Shown in pieces: positions 49,656 to 58,832 of a stretch of 64,000 nt of DNA. The translations under genes were made by a program, and so were the position numbers. The DNA is taken from positions 124,001 to 188,000 of the forward strand of contig NZ_FOXK01000004.1 in the NCBI RefSeq assembly GCF_900115695.1, in the 5' to 3' direction. Under the pieces are notes generated by a model, which saw only the letters and a program-made list of their open reading frames with translations, did not search any database and was not told where the DNA came from. The DNA comes from Ectopseudomonas toyotomiensis. Lineage in GTDB: Bacteria; Pseudomonadota; Gammaproteobacteria; Pseudomonadales; Pseudomonadaceae. Position 1 is the first letter of the stretch, and each line of letters starts with the position of its first letter.

Positions 49656-51662
49656 TCAGTTGACCTTCACCAGGCCGCCCTTGATGGTCAGCATGCCGCC
49701 GCCATCAACGGTCTGTTCGGCGGCGGCCTTGTTGGTGAGGCTGACGCCGGCGTCGTTGGTCAGGGTGGTGCCGGCCTTGTTGTCCAGGGAGGTGCCGGCC
49801 TGGTTGGTGAGCGAGGTGCCGGCCTTGTCGGTGAGTGCCATGCCGGCCTGGGTGGTGAGGTTCTGGTCGCTCTTGGCGGTGAGGTCGCCGCTGCTCTGCA
49901 GGGTGAGTGTGCCGGTCACCTTGATGGTGAGGTTACCGTCCACGGTCAACTCGTAGTTGCCGCTGACGGTGTGGCTGTAGTTGCCGCCAGTGCTGTGGGT
50001 CTGGTCGGCACCGACGGTGACGGTGCGGCTGTCCTTTACATCGAGGGTGTCGCTGCCGGTCTGGATGGTCACGGTGCGCTTGCCTTTCTCCAGGGTGATG
50101 GTTTCGTCGCCTTCCTTCACCGTGCGGGTGCGGGCGTTCTGCACCGTGAGGGTCTCGTCATGGCCGATGGTAGCGGTGCTGTCGTTGAGCACGTTGACCT
50201 TCATGTCCTTCTGCGCCTGGAGGAAGACTTCCTCGGCGTCCTTCTTGTCCTCGAAGCGCAGCTCGTTAAAGCCGCCACCGCCCTTGGAGGAATTGGTCTT
50301 GATGCCGGATTGGGTCTGGTTGTCCGGTAGGGCGTAGGGCAGGGTGTTGTCGCCGTTGTAGACGCAGCCGGTGACCAGCGGGCGATCCGTGTCGCCGTCG
50401 ATGAAGGTAACGATCACCTCCTGGCCGATGCGCGGGATGAACTGCATGCCGAAGCCCTTGCCGCTCCAGGGCAGCACCACGCGTACCCAGCAGGACGAGG
50501 TTTCGTCGTTCTTGCCGTCGCGGTCCCAGGGGAACTGGATCTTGATGCGGCCGTACTGGTCGGTCCAGATCTCTTCGCCGGCCTTGCCCACCACCTGTGC
50601 GGTCTGGGTGTGCATGCGCGGCTTGGGCGTGAGCCGGGGCGGGCGGTAGGCGGTGGCCTTGGGAATGGCCTCGAAGCGGTTGCGGTAGTGCTCGTGGCTG
50701 GCGTCATGGGTGACGGCGGTCACCACCCAGTCGATATTGAGGCTGGCGTCGTCATGCCCGGTGAGGGTGAACCAGTGGCCGGGCACCAGCCAGCGGCAGT
50801 CGCTCTCGCCGATCAGGCGCTTCTCCTGGCTGCGCAGCCCGTCCACGCGCTGCTTGGTCAACGCATCGCCGCGCGCCTTGGCGATGTAGCCGCCCGGGTG
50901 CTCGTACATCGACAACGGCCCGGCCACCGCCTCGGCCTTGCTGTAGAGCGAGGTGGTGGGGGTGGTGAAGGCGTAGTCGGTGGCGCTGTACACCCCGGCC
51001 ACCGCCTGCACGCTGTACTGCGCCGAGCGGATGCCATGCAGCTCACGCACGCCGATACCCTGGCCCAGATAGGGCACCTTCGGCCCATTGGGGATCTGCA
51101 CGAAGGCATCGCTGCTGTCGCCCAGCACCAGCGTGTGCTTGCCGTCCTCGTGGGTGAAGAACCAGAAGATCCCTTCCTCCTCCAGCAGCCGCGAAACGAA
51201 GGCGAAATCCGTCTCGCCGTATTGCACGCAATACTCGCGCGGCTCGTAGCTACCGGAGAGCGACAGCTTGAAGTCGGTGAAGCCATGGGCCTTGAAGATC
51301 GTGGTGACGATGTCGCTGGTGGACAGGTTCTGGAACACCCGATTATTGCTGGCCAGCGTCAGCCACCAGAGCCAGGGGCGCAGCACCACCTGGTAGCGGT
51401 CGGCCGTGGCATCGGCGGGGAGCTGGCGAATTTCCGCGACCAGGGCGTCGAGGGGGCGCTGGTTGGCGTCGTTGTGGAGGGTGGTGGTGATATGCGTGGC
51501 CACGGCACTGCTCAACGTCAGCGCGGTGGCGCTGTCGCCATTAAGAGTCAGGCTGCCCAACTCGTTCAACACCTCGCCCCCGGAAAGCGTTTGGGGGTAA
51601 AGATCCGTCAGGGCAGAGGCGCTGAGGGAAAGGCTGGTATTGGTGTCGGTGGGGCGGGGCAT
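49656..51662 (-). CDS. vgrG: T6SS spike protein VgrG (TssI)
   Basis: A 668-residue trimeric spike homologous to phage gp27-gp5. The gp27-like part includes YCVQYGETDFAFVSRLLEEE, then GIFWFF. The gp5 OB-fold part has EEIWTDQYGRIKIQFPWDRDG and VVLPWSGKGFGMQFIPRIGQ. The C-terminal beta-helix carries a periodic repeat of about 8-9 residues (TSLTNQAGTSLDNKAGTTLT). No separate enzymatic extension. The N-terminus is shorter than usual and begins MPRPTDTNTSLSLSASA. It follows effector-like genes in the same direction. Confidence 0.95.
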   Translation of the reverse strand: MPRPTDTNTSLSLSASALTDLYPQTLSGGEVLNELGSLTLNGDSATALTLSSAVATHITTTLHNDANQRPLDALVAEIRQLPADATADRYQVVLRPWLWWLTLASNNRVFQNLSTSDIVTTIFKAHGFTDFKLSLSGSYEPREYCVQYGETDFAFVSRLLEEEGIFWFFTHEDGKHTLVLGDSSDAFVQIPNGPKVPYLGQGIGVRELHGIRSAQYSVQAVAGVYSATDYAFTTPTTSLYSKAEAVAGPLSMYEHPGGYIAKARGDALTKQRVDGLRSQEKRLIGESDCRWLVPGHWFTLTGHDDASLNIDWVVTAVTHDASHEHYRNRFEAIPKATAYRPPRLTPKPRMHTQTAQVVGKAGEEIWTDQYGRIKIQFPWDRDGKNDETSSCWVRVVLPWSGKGFGMQFIPRIGQEVIVTFIDGDTDRPLVTGCVYNGDNTLPYALPDNQTQSGIKTNSSKGGGGFNELRFEDKKDAEEVFLQAQKDMKVNVLNDSTATIGHDETLTVQNARTRTVKEGDETITLEKGKRTVTIQTGSDTLDVKDSRTVTVGADQTHSTGGNYSHTVSGNYELTVDGNLTIKVTGTLTLQSSGDLTAKSDQNLTTQAGMALTDKAGTSLTNQAGTSLDNKAGTTLTNDAGVSLTNKAAAEQTVDGGGMLTIKGGLVKVN

Positions 51663-51707
51663 TAGAGCCTCGTTGCAAGGTGGGGATCTTATGTGGAAGG
51701 GTCGTTG

Positions 51708-52085
51708 CTAGGCATTGAGAAATGACAGCCCGGAACTCGAGCGGCCATGCTGGATCTTCATGACCTGCATCGGCGTTCCGTACGGACAACTCCAACCGTT
51801 GAGGGAGTCAGGCACCTTGGTCAGGTATTTCTTCTTGATTGCGACGAATACCATTGCTCGATCACGGCTATCCGTTTGTGCGCGAACCACACTGGATGTG
51901 AAAATCCAGTGGTCTTGCTTGTTAGGGCTGCTATTAGAGGCAATCCGAGGAGAGTGTGCCGCCGATTCCCGCATGTTGAACCGACCGACCTGGTTCATCT
52001 CGCAGGCCGCTATTAGCGTTACCACCCTATCAGGATGGCTGAGACGAATCTCATGTTCCAAGGTTGGGAAAATGTCGAATTGCAT
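51708..52085 (-). CDS. Small hypothetical protein, candidate immunity partner of the nuclease
   Basis: A 125-residue protein that follows the nuclease gene directly. ATG 52085 has AGG 6 nt upstream; a GTG at 52097 overlaps the nuclease stop (GTGA) and would couple translation. The sequence (MQFDIFPTLEHEIRLSHPDR, later YLTKVPDSLNGWSCPYGTPM) is soluble with no signal peptide and no family I know. Position after a toxin-like nuclease suggests an immunity protein acting in the cytoplasm. Composition is more AT-rich than vgrG. The opposite strand carries a similar-length frame, judged to be the shadow. Confidence 0.6.
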   Translation of the reverse strand: MQFDIFPTLEHEIRLSHPDRVVTLIAACEMNQVGRFNMRESAAHSPRIASNSSPNKQDHWIFTSSVVRAQTDSRDRAMVFVAIKKKYLTKVPDSLNGWSCPYGTPMQVMKIQHGRSSSGLSFLNA

Positions 52086-52093
52086 GATTGACC

Positions 52094-52720
52094 TCACGAA
52101 GCCCAGCAGCCTTGAGCAACATGCTTGGGGCTGCCTTCATGAAATTTGTACACGCCATTGAGAATGTACAGCGGCCCTGTTTCCCAACCTTCTCCATGTT
52201 CGTTCAAAACGCGGTAGATCAGCGGGTAGAACAGCTTTCCCGGCTCTTCGGCATAAAAGAAATCTATCCGTAGTGACTCCGGGCAGGGCATGGGACAGTA
52301 CGGGTTGTTTGCTGCACCAGTTGTTGCCCCACCAGGAGCTATCTGTGCAGCCAAGTATCGGGATGGCTCGTATTGGGCTGTCACCTGATAAGTGAACTCT
52401 ATACCGGGTCTCTTCCTGACGTAGTCATAAACCATCGCCTCGTATTCATACATGATCGGGTGGTTGGTTCCTTCGGTCAGTGTCACTAGGTTGCGCAAAT
52501 CGGTGCCGCTTCCACCGAGCTTGTTGCCAATCAGATGGCCGCGCTGATGATGTTGCGGACACATGCCTGAAATGAAGCCCGGGGGCAGTAATGACTGATC
52601 CGGACCGGATCCCCCCGTCATGTTGGTCGACGTCAGTTTTGCCTTTGCATACAGCGGGACGGTTACGCTTGTCCCGTTTACGCTGATCGTGGTCGATTTA
52701 TATTCAGGATCCAGTGGCAT
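52094..52720 (-). CDS. Putative T6SS effector: DNA/RNA non-specific endonuclease
   Basis: A 208-residue protein with the Endonuclease_NS_2-like signature: RGHLIGNKLGGSG (catalytic H62, N66), then RNLVTLTEGTNHPIM and YEYEAMVYDYV. In this His-Me family the His activates water and Asn binds Mg2+. No signal peptide, no PAAR or MIX motif, so it would be loaded as separate cargo. ATG 52720 has GAGGTG 9 nt upstream; GTG 52732 is an alternative. It lies between the C58-like protease and a candidate immunity gene, upstream of vgrG. The toxin role is inferred from motif and place. Confidence 0.75.
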   Translation of the reverse strand: MPLDPEYKSTTISVNGTSVTVPLYAKAKLTSTNMTGGSGPDQSLLPPGFISGMCPQHHQRGHLIGNKLGGSGTDLRNLVTLTEGTNHPIMYEYEAMVYDYVRKRPGIEFTYQVTAQYEPSRYLAAQIAPGGATTGAANNPYCPMPCPESLRIDFFYAEEPGKLFYPLIYRVLNEHGEGWETGPLYILNGVYKFHEGSPKHVAQGCWAS

Positions 52721-52848
52721 TGCTCGGAACACCTCACGGTCATGGTTATAAGATTCACCTGCTTGCTCTGATGAAATAAACAGATTGGCAAAGGGAAGGT
52801 AAACGAGAACTTTGATAAATCTGTTCTTTTTATCGCCCTTTTTGTTCT

Positions 52849-53472
52849 CTAGATTTTCCTGTACTCATATAGCGTGAAGTCGTTTATGTTTGCGTTGTTG
52901 TACAGGTTGTCTATCTCTGACATTGTGTCTATGCCAAGTTGGTTAGTTATTTCTTCTCTGAAAAGCCCTAGGTTTGGATCGAAGAAGTACGCTTTTCCTT
53001 TGTTGGGTGGCCATGAGACGCCTACGACATGGCCCCAGTTTTCTCCATTTTCAACGCCCCAAAACCCTAGAAGGAAGGTATCTCCTTTGTAGCAAGTGTT
53101 AAGGAGATTTTGAATGATGCCTGGAGCCTGGGTTCGGCACGCAACGGTTACATTTATTGCACTGCGACGTGCATCTCGTGTAAGCATGCTTGTTGTCAGG
53201 TTCTCATCTACTGCATAAAAATTCGCATATCCTGCTCCTTGAGTTAGTGAGTCGGATACTAAGTTGAAGCCTCTTTGAAGCGAAAAAAGTCTATGCATTG
53301 CCGGGAATTGTGTTGAAAAGAAGAGTTCTATATTTGCATAGTCTCTTTTTGCTTGAGCGGAACACCATTCGTGACAAAGCGCAAAACATATTCCAGCATC
53401 CATTTGTATATCAATTGTACTGCCGCTTCGGGTCCAAAGTTCCTGGTCTATTTCAAATATGGGGGTAAACAT
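52849..53472 (-). CDS. Putative T6SS effector: YopT/C58-like cysteine protease
   Basis: A 207-residue protein with a papain-like Cys-His-Asp arrangement of the C58/YopT type: C29 in DAGICFALCHEWC, H148 in NWGHVVGVSW, D165 in YFFDPNLGLF. The order and context (G-x-C near the N-terminus, H-x-V, FFDPN) match YopT/AvrPphB-like effectors. The gene is strongly AT-rich against its neighbours, a sign of transfer. ATG 53472 is preceded by GGAG 6-7 nt away. It lies between clpV and the nuclease. No obvious immunity gene follows, only a 128-nt gap, so the target may be eukaryotic or the immunity lies elsewhere. Confidence 0.75.
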   Translation of the reverse strand: MFTPIFEIDQELWTRSGSTIDIQMDAGICFALCHEWCSAQAKRDYANIELFFSTQFPAMHRLFSLQRGFNLVSDSLTQGAGYANFYAVDENLTTSMLTRDARRSAINVTVACRTQAPGIIQNLLNTCYKGDTFLLGFWGVENGENWGHVVGVSWPPNKGKAYFFDPNLGLFREEITNQLGIDTMSEIDNLYNNANINDFTLYEYRKI

Positions 53473-53512
53473 AATCTCTCCATATCTCTTTGTTATAGGC
53501 AACGTTTTTGCT

Positions 53513-56062
53513 TCACTCCAACACCCACTCCGCCAACTTCCCCGTCACCTGCGCCATAAGCACGTTTTCGATATCCCGCGCGCCCGCTGCGCTGCATTTG
53601 GCGAGCACCGCTTTCACGATGGCGGGGTCGAAGTCGAATTGCTTGCCGGTGGCGGCCTTGTAGCGCTCGCGCAGTTTTTCCAGTTTGGCCAGGACGATGC
53701 CTTCCAGCGTGGTTTCATCCAGTGGGCGGTAGGGCACGACGGTCATGCGGGCCAGGAAGGCGGGGCGGAAGGCCTGTAGAAGCACCTTGCGCAGGCGTTC
53801 GTTGAAGGCGTCGCTGCCAAGCTGGTCGGCGGGGGTGTCCAGCACCAGTTCGGCGCCGACGTTGCTGGTGGCGAGCATTACGGTGTTCTTGAAGTCCACC
53901 ACCAGACCGGTGCCGTCTTCCATCACGCCCTTGTCGAAAACGTTGTAGAAGGCCTCCAGCACGTCGGGGTGGGCCTTTTCGATTTCGTCTAGCAGCACCA
54001 CGGAGTAGGGGCGGCGGCGCACCGCTTCGGTAAGCACGCCGCCGCTGCCATAACCGACGTAGCCGGGCGGGGCGCCCTTGAGCTGGCTGACGGTGTGGGC
54101 CTCCTGGTACTCGGAGAGGTTGATGCTGATGAGGTTGCGTTCGCCACCGTAGAGGGCGTCGGCCAGGGCGTAGGCGGTTTCGGTCTTGCCGACGCCGGTA
54201 GGGCCCACCAGCAGGAACACGCCCACCGGCTTGGCCGGGTCGGTGAGTCCGGCACGGTAGGCCTGGATGCGCTGGGCGATGGTGCCCAGGGCGCTGTCCT
54301 GGCCCATGACCCGCTGCCCCAGGCGCTGGCCGAGGGTACGCACGGCATAGGCTTCGTCGGCGAGCATCTTGCCAATGGGGATGCCGGTCCAGCCGGCGAT
54401 CACCGCCGCCACGGTGCGTGAATCCACTTGTTCGGGCACCAGCGGGTCGTCCTGGCGGATGGCGTCGAGGCCGGCCTCGAGCCGCGCCAGTTCGGCAGCC
54501 AGGTAGTCGCTGCGTTCATCCAGGGTTTCGTCGGGCTGGCTGGCATCGGCGCTTTCGCTCAAGGCCAGAAGTTCGCGGCGGGCCTCCAGCAATTCGCGCA
54601 CGGCTTCGCGTTCTTCGCCCCAGCGGGTTTCCAGCTCGCGAATGGCGCTGCGGTTGCTGGCGGATTCCTGCTCCAGGACGGTGATGCGTTCGCGGTGGTC
54701 GAGGCCGGTGGTCTGTTCGCGGCGCAGGCGTTGCAGTTCTTCGCTCACCGCCACTTCGCGGTGGCGCAGGCTTTCCAGCGGTGGCGGCACGTCGTGTTGG
54801 CCGAGGGAGACGCGGGCGCAGGCGGTGTCGAGCACGCTGATGGCTTTGTCCGGCAACTGGCGGCCGGAGATGTAGCGATGGGAGAGCTTGACCGCGTCCT
54901 GAATGGCGCTGTCGAGCACCTGCACGCCATGGTGCTGCTCCAGCTTGGCAGCAACGCCACGCAGCATTTCCACGGCGGTGGCTTCGTCAGGTTCTTCCAC
55001 TTGCACCAGTTGGAAGCGACGGGCCAGGGCGGGATCCTTTTCGAAGTATTTCTTGTATTCCAGCCAGGTGGTGGCGGCCAGGGTGCGTAGTTCGCCACGA
55101 GCCAGGGCCGGTTTGAGCAGGTTGGCGGCGTCGCTGCCACCTTCGCTGCCGCCAGCGCCGATCAGGGTGTGTGCTTCGTCGATGAACAGGATGATTGGCT
55201 GCTCGCTGCCTCGCACCGCATCGATCACGCCCTTGAGGCGTTGCTCGAACTCGCCCTTGACCCCAGCACCGGCCTGCAACAGGCCGAGGTCGAGTACACG
55301 GAGGATGACGTTCTGCAGCGGCGGTGGCACGTCGCCGGCGGCTATTCGCATGGCCAGACCCTCGACCACGGCGGTCTTGCCGACACCGGGAGCGCCCACC
55401 AGGATCGGGTTGTTCTGTCGCCGACGCAGAAGTATGTCGATGCTCTGACGGATCTCCCCGTCGCGCCCGACTATGGGGTCGATGCGACCGGCGCGGGCGT
55501 CGGCGGTGAGGTCCTGGGTGTACTGGTCGAGCACGCTATCCTGCGAGGCTTCCTGGGCTAGGCGGGCCTTCCCGGCCGGGCCGGGGCCGCCGCTGTATTC
55601 GCGGGAGGCCTGCGTCCATTCCAGGAGGTTGGCGCGCAGGGCTTCACGCGGGATGCGCAGTAGCGAAGAGGCGCTGTTGAGCAGCAGGCTACGGCGCTCG
55701 TCGCGGTCGAGCAGGGCGAGCAGCAGCAGGCCGGAGCGGATGCTGGCCTGGCCCTGCACGCTGGCCTGCACCACGGCGTCTTCGAGCAGGCCGATGGTCT
55801 GGGCGGAGAGGGCTGGGGTGCGGGTACTGCCGGCCTTGAACAGTTCCAGGGCGCGGTTAATTTCGGTGGCCAGGCTGTCGCGCTCCAGGCCGAAGCGCGG
55901 CAGCAACCAGGCGAAATCGCCGCCTTCTATGTCGAGCAACTCGAGCAGCAGGTGCTCGATCTCCACGTAATGGTGAGTGCGTTGTAGGCAGCGCTGCGCG
56001 GCGCGTTCAAGCGCACGGCGGCTGTCGGCGTTGAGGCGACCGATCAGCGCGGCGAGTTCCAT
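53513..56062 (-). CDS. clpV: T6SS sheath-disassembly ATPase ClpV (TssH)
   Basis: An 849-residue AAA+ protein that strips contracted TssBC sheaths. It has an N-terminal Clp_N domain that binds TssC (MELAALIGRLNADSRRALER), Walker A GAPGVGKTAVVEG (about residue 220), a middle coiled coil (about 420-520), and a second Walker [15 protein letters not shown] (about 600). No ClpP-binding loop is evident. It overlaps the tssG start by 1 nt. Confidence 0.96.
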   Translation of the reverse strand: MELAALIGRLNADSRRALERAAQRCLQRTHHYVEIEHLLLELLDIEGGDFAWLLPRFGLERDSLATEINRALELFKAGSTRTPALSAQTIGLLEDAVVQASVQGQASIRSGLLLLALLDRDERRSLLLNSASSLLRIPREALRANLLEWTQASREYSGGPGPAGKARLAQEASQDSVLDQYTQDLTADARAGRIDPIVGRDGEIRQSIDILLRRRQNNPILVGAPGVGKTAVVEGLAMRIAAGDVPPPLQNVILRVLDLGLLQAGAGVKGEFEQRLKGVIDAVRGSEQPIILFIDEAHTLIGAGGSEGGSDAANLLKPALARGELRTLAATTWLEYKKYFEKDPALARRFQLVQVEEPDEATAVEMLRGVAAKLEQHHGVQVLDSAIQDAVKLSHRYISGRQLPDKAISVLDTACARVSLGQHDVPPPLESLRHREVAVSEELQRLRREQTTGLDHRERITVLEQESASNRSAIRELETRWGEEREAVRELLEARRELLALSESADASQPDETLDERSDYLAAELARLEAGLDAIRQDDPLVPEQVDSRTVAAVIAGWTGIPIGKMLADEAYAVRTLGQRLGQRVMGQDSALGTIAQRIQAYRAGLTDPAKPVGVFLLVGPTGVGKTETAYALADALYGGERNLISINLSEYQEAHTVSQLKGAPPGYVGYGSGGVLTEAVRRRPYSVVLLDEIEKAHPDVLEAFYNVFDKGVMEDGTGLVVDFKNTVMLATSNVGAELVLDTPADQLGSDAFNERLRKVLLQAFRPAFLARMTVVPYRPLDETTLEGIVLAKLEKLRERYKAATGKQFDFDPAIVKAVLAKCSAAGARDIENVLMAQVTGKLAEWVLE

Positions 56063-57081
56063 CAGGGCATCTCCTTGAACCGCAGGCGGGTGTCGATGCG
56101 TTGCAGGGAGCTGCCGGCGGCCAGGTGCAGCCCGCCGCTCCAGCGTAGGCGCGGCGGTTGGCGGCGATCCAGGCGCAGCGGCGCGCTGGGCCTCACCAAC
56201 AGGCGCAGGTGGCAGTCCATGTCGGGGCCGAGGTAGAGCCCTGCGAAGTCGGCAAGCCGCTGGTGCTGCGCGCCGCCGGGTAGGTAGGTGTTGGCCTGCT
56301 CGGTGTTTAGCGGGCCGAGGGTGAGACGGATGCCAGCATGCTCATCCCAGACCCGGGTGCCGGCGATGGCGTCGCGGCCCAGACCGAGGTTGCGCCCGCC
56401 GCGTTGTAGACGACTGCGGCTGGCTGGCGGGATATCCCGCCAGGTGCCCTGATAGGCCTCGTAGTCCACTGCCACGCCGAAGTGGTGGCGCACCAGCACG
56501 GCAAAGCCAGCCAGGGAGCGGCGCGGGCCGTTGAATAGCGCCGCGCGGGCGGTCAGGGCTGCGTCCGGCAGGTCCATGCGTTGCTGCAGGCTGTGCGGCA
56601 GCAGACCGGCCAGAGCCAGGAGTGGCTGGTGGACGGGGGCCCGCTCGGGTGGCTGGAAGCCGAGGGCCAGGCGATGACGACTCAGCACCCGGTAGAGCTG
56701 AGCGAGCAGTCGGTTGTGGAACAGGTCGAGGAATTCCGCCGGGGCGTGGTCCTTGTGGCGGGCTCGCTGCTGCAGCCATTCCTGGTAGGCATAGGGCAGG
56801 GGGCCGTCTGGGCCACCGAGGCCGAATACGGCGGTGCTCAGCACCGGCGGCTGCCCCTGTTGTTCCTCCAGGCGTTCCACCTGGCTGGCGGCGAAGGTCG
56901 GCGTGAGTGGCCCGCGCAGGCGCAGGGCTTCGTCGTCCGGGCTGCTACCCTGACCCAGCGGCGTGGCATCGGGGCGTTCGCGCTCCAGCAGCAACAGGGC
57001 CTGGAGGAACTCGAAGGCTTGGGGCTTTTCACGCAGGCGCCGGCTCAGAGGCTTAGGGGCTTGCCGGCCTGGGGCTGCCAT
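56062..57081 (-). CDS. tssG: T6SS baseplate subunit TssG
   Basis: A 339-residue TssG/VasB/ImpH-family wedge protein of the baseplate. Signature stretches: AFEFLQALLLLERERPD, FGLGGPDGPLPYAYQEWLQQ, EFLDLFHNRLLAQLYR. It overlaps tssF by 37 nt and clpV by 1 nt. Confidence 0.94.
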   Translation of the reverse strand: MAAPGRQAPKPLSRRLREKPQAFEFLQALLLLERERPDATPLGQGSSPDDEALRLRGPLTPTFAASQVERLEEQQGQPPVLSTAVFGLGGPDGPLPYAYQEWLQQRARHKDHAPAEFLDLFHNRLLAQLYRVLSRHRLALGFQPPERAPVHQPLLALAGLLPHSLQQRMDLPDAALTARAALFNGPRRSLAGFAVLVRHHFGVAVDYEAYQGTWRDIPPASRSRLQRGGRNLGLGRDAIAGTRVWDEHAGIRLTLGPLNTEQANTYLPGGAQHQRLADFAGLYLGPDMDCHLRLLVRPSAPLRLDRRQPPRLRWSGGLHLAAGSSLQRIDTRLRFKEMP

Positions 57082-58832
57082 GTCCGGATCTCCTTGTCGG
57101 CGTCTACCAGCACCGTACGCACGAAGCGGTTGGGCGTGGCGTAAAGGGAGAAGAACTGCGCCAGTACGGCGGAGAACAGCACAGCGCTGGTGCCGGCGAA
57201 ATGCTGTGGGTCGAGGCGGATGCGCACCTCTAGGCCGTTGCGCCAGCCGCGCCAGGCATCTTCGCCAACCCTCGCCACCACGCGCTCGCAGGTCAGTTCC
57301 ACTAGGCCTTCCACCTGTCGTCTTGGCCCTGCTTCGTCCCGCAGGTTGTGCAGGTGCAGCAGTTCGCGCAGCGCTTCAAGTGCTTTCGGGCCTTCCACAA
57401 GCGATAGGTGATTGAGGCTCAACTGGGACACCAGTCGCCAGCGCGAGGGGCCGGACAGACACGGCAGGCTCTGCGGTGTTGGCGGGGTCAGCAGGCTGGC
57501 CAGCGCCACCGGGCCGGGGCGCTCGAAGCCCAGGCGGGTGCCGGCGGCTAGATTCTCGGCAAGGTGCCGGTTGGTACAAAGTAGCTCGGCGGTGAGGCTG
57601 TATTCGGGGGCGTCGTGCAACGGGTCGAAAGCGGTGTCCACCAGGCTGAGCAGCAGGTCGCTACCGGGCCGCGTCGGATTCAGGCCCTGGACGCGACGGG
57701 CATGCCAGTACAGACCTTCGCCGGTGTGGCTGTGGCCGTAGTAGTCCGGTACACGGCGCACGCCCTGTGGGGTAGCGGCGCGCAGGGCGCGGATGCTGTG
57801 GATCTCCACGCTGTTCTCGCGGTGGGCGTCGGCCACCAGTCGATACTCGCTGCGGGTGCCGTCCGGGCGCAAGGGCTCAGAAGTGCGCGGGAACAGGTTG
57901 ATTGCCGGCGCGCAGCCCAGGCGCAGTTCGCTGGCCTGCAGGTGCGGCCTGCCCAGCGGGGCGCGGTCGAAGGCGATCAGCACCTGGCAGTCACGTCCGC
58001 CATCGATCGGTGGCAGCAGCGGCAGATCGAAGAAGGCGAACTTGTCGGGGAAGGCGAAGTACTCTGCCAGCAGGCGCAGGCCGGGATGTTGGCCATCTTC
58101 GTCAGGCAGCAGCGCCTGGTGGTCGCCGAAGCCCACCGGGACTAAATCGCCAGGCACTGCTTGCAGCGGGGCTTCTGGCGCGCCGCTCCACACCCCGAGG
58201 CCGTGGGCAGCGAGTAGGTCATAGAGGGTGGCGTTCGTCATCGGTGAAGCGGCGAGGTGAATCCGCAGGCGGCGAACCGGTAGCTCCGCCCAGTCGAATT
58301 CGCCCAGGCATTCCAGCGTCAGGCGCAGTGCCGAGCGTGCGCGTGGGTGGCCGGAGAAGGCCACGGCGGCGTCGCCATCCAGCAGAGTCGCCTCGCGGAT
58401 GCGCAGCGGCCAGAGCACCGCCTCGGCGCTGGTTCGCAGGTGCACGCTGGCACCGTCTCGGGTGGTGACGAAAAGTGGTGTGTCACGAGGCAGGGTATAA
58501 CCCTCGGCGAGGTTGCCCTGAGTCGGGTCCGGCTCGAACTGTACGATGCTGCAGGAGGGAATGGGTCTCAGGGCCAGTGGGTAGAGTTGCTCCAGCAGGG
58601 CGTCGCTAAATTCGGCGTAGTCATCGTCGAGACGCCGGTGGAGCCGTGCGCTAAGAAGCGCGAAGCCCTCCAGCAGTCGTTCGACGTGGGGGTCCGGGCA
58701 TTCGTCCGGGGCCAGCTCCAGACGTCGCGCCACTTTAGGGTAGCGCTGGGCAAAACCGGCACCGGCATGGCGTAGCCACGTGAGTTCGCGTTGGTAGTAG
58801 TCCAGCAGATCGGCATCAATCGAGTCGCTCAT
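57045..58832 (-). CDS. tssF: T6SS baseplate subunit TssF
   Basis: A 595-residue TssF/VasA/ImpG protein that pairs with TssG in the baseplate wedge. It has the conserved start LDYYQRELTWLRHAGAGFAQ and RRLELAPDECPDPHVERLLE. It overlaps tssE by 17 nt and tssG by 37 nt, indicating tight coupling. Confidence 0.95.
   Translation of the reverse strand: MSDSIDADLLDYYQRELTWLRHAGAGFAQRYPKVARRLELAPDECPDPHVERLLEGFALLSARLHRRLDDDYAEFSDALLEQLYPLALRPIPSCSIVQFEPDPTQGNLAEGYTLPRDTPLFVTTRDGASVHLRTSAEAVLWPLRIREATLLDGDAAVAFSGHPRARSALRLTLECLGEFDWAELPVRRLRIHLAASPMTNATLYDLLAAHGLGVWSGAPEAPLQAVPGDLVPVGFGDHQALLPDEDGQHPGLRLLAEYFAFPDKFAFFDLPLLPPIDGGRDCQVLIAFDRAPLGRPHLQASELRLGCAPAINLFPRTSEPLRPDGTRSEYRLVADAHRENSVEIHSIRALRAATPQGVRRVPDYYGHSHTGEGLYWHARRVQGLNPTRPGSDLLLSLVDTAFDPLHDAPEYSLTAELLCTNRHLAENLAAGTRLGFERPGPVALASLLTPPTPQSLPCLSGPSRWRLVSQLSLNHLSLVEGPKALEALRELLHLHNLRDEAGPRRQVEGLVELTCERVVARVGEDAWRGWRNGLEVRIRLDPQHFAGTSAVLFSAVLAQFFSLYATPNRFVRTVLVDADKEIRTWQPQAGKPLSL

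Noticed and set aside
50610..51665. 351-residue plus-strand frame over vgrG
   Set aside because: Lies wholly within vgrG and is Gly/Ala/Val-rich without motifs.
51715..52161. 148-residue plus-strand frame opposite the candidate immunity gene
   Set aside because: The minus-strand frame is in line with the effector operon and has a ribosome site; the plus frame overlaps the nuclease end and lacks one.
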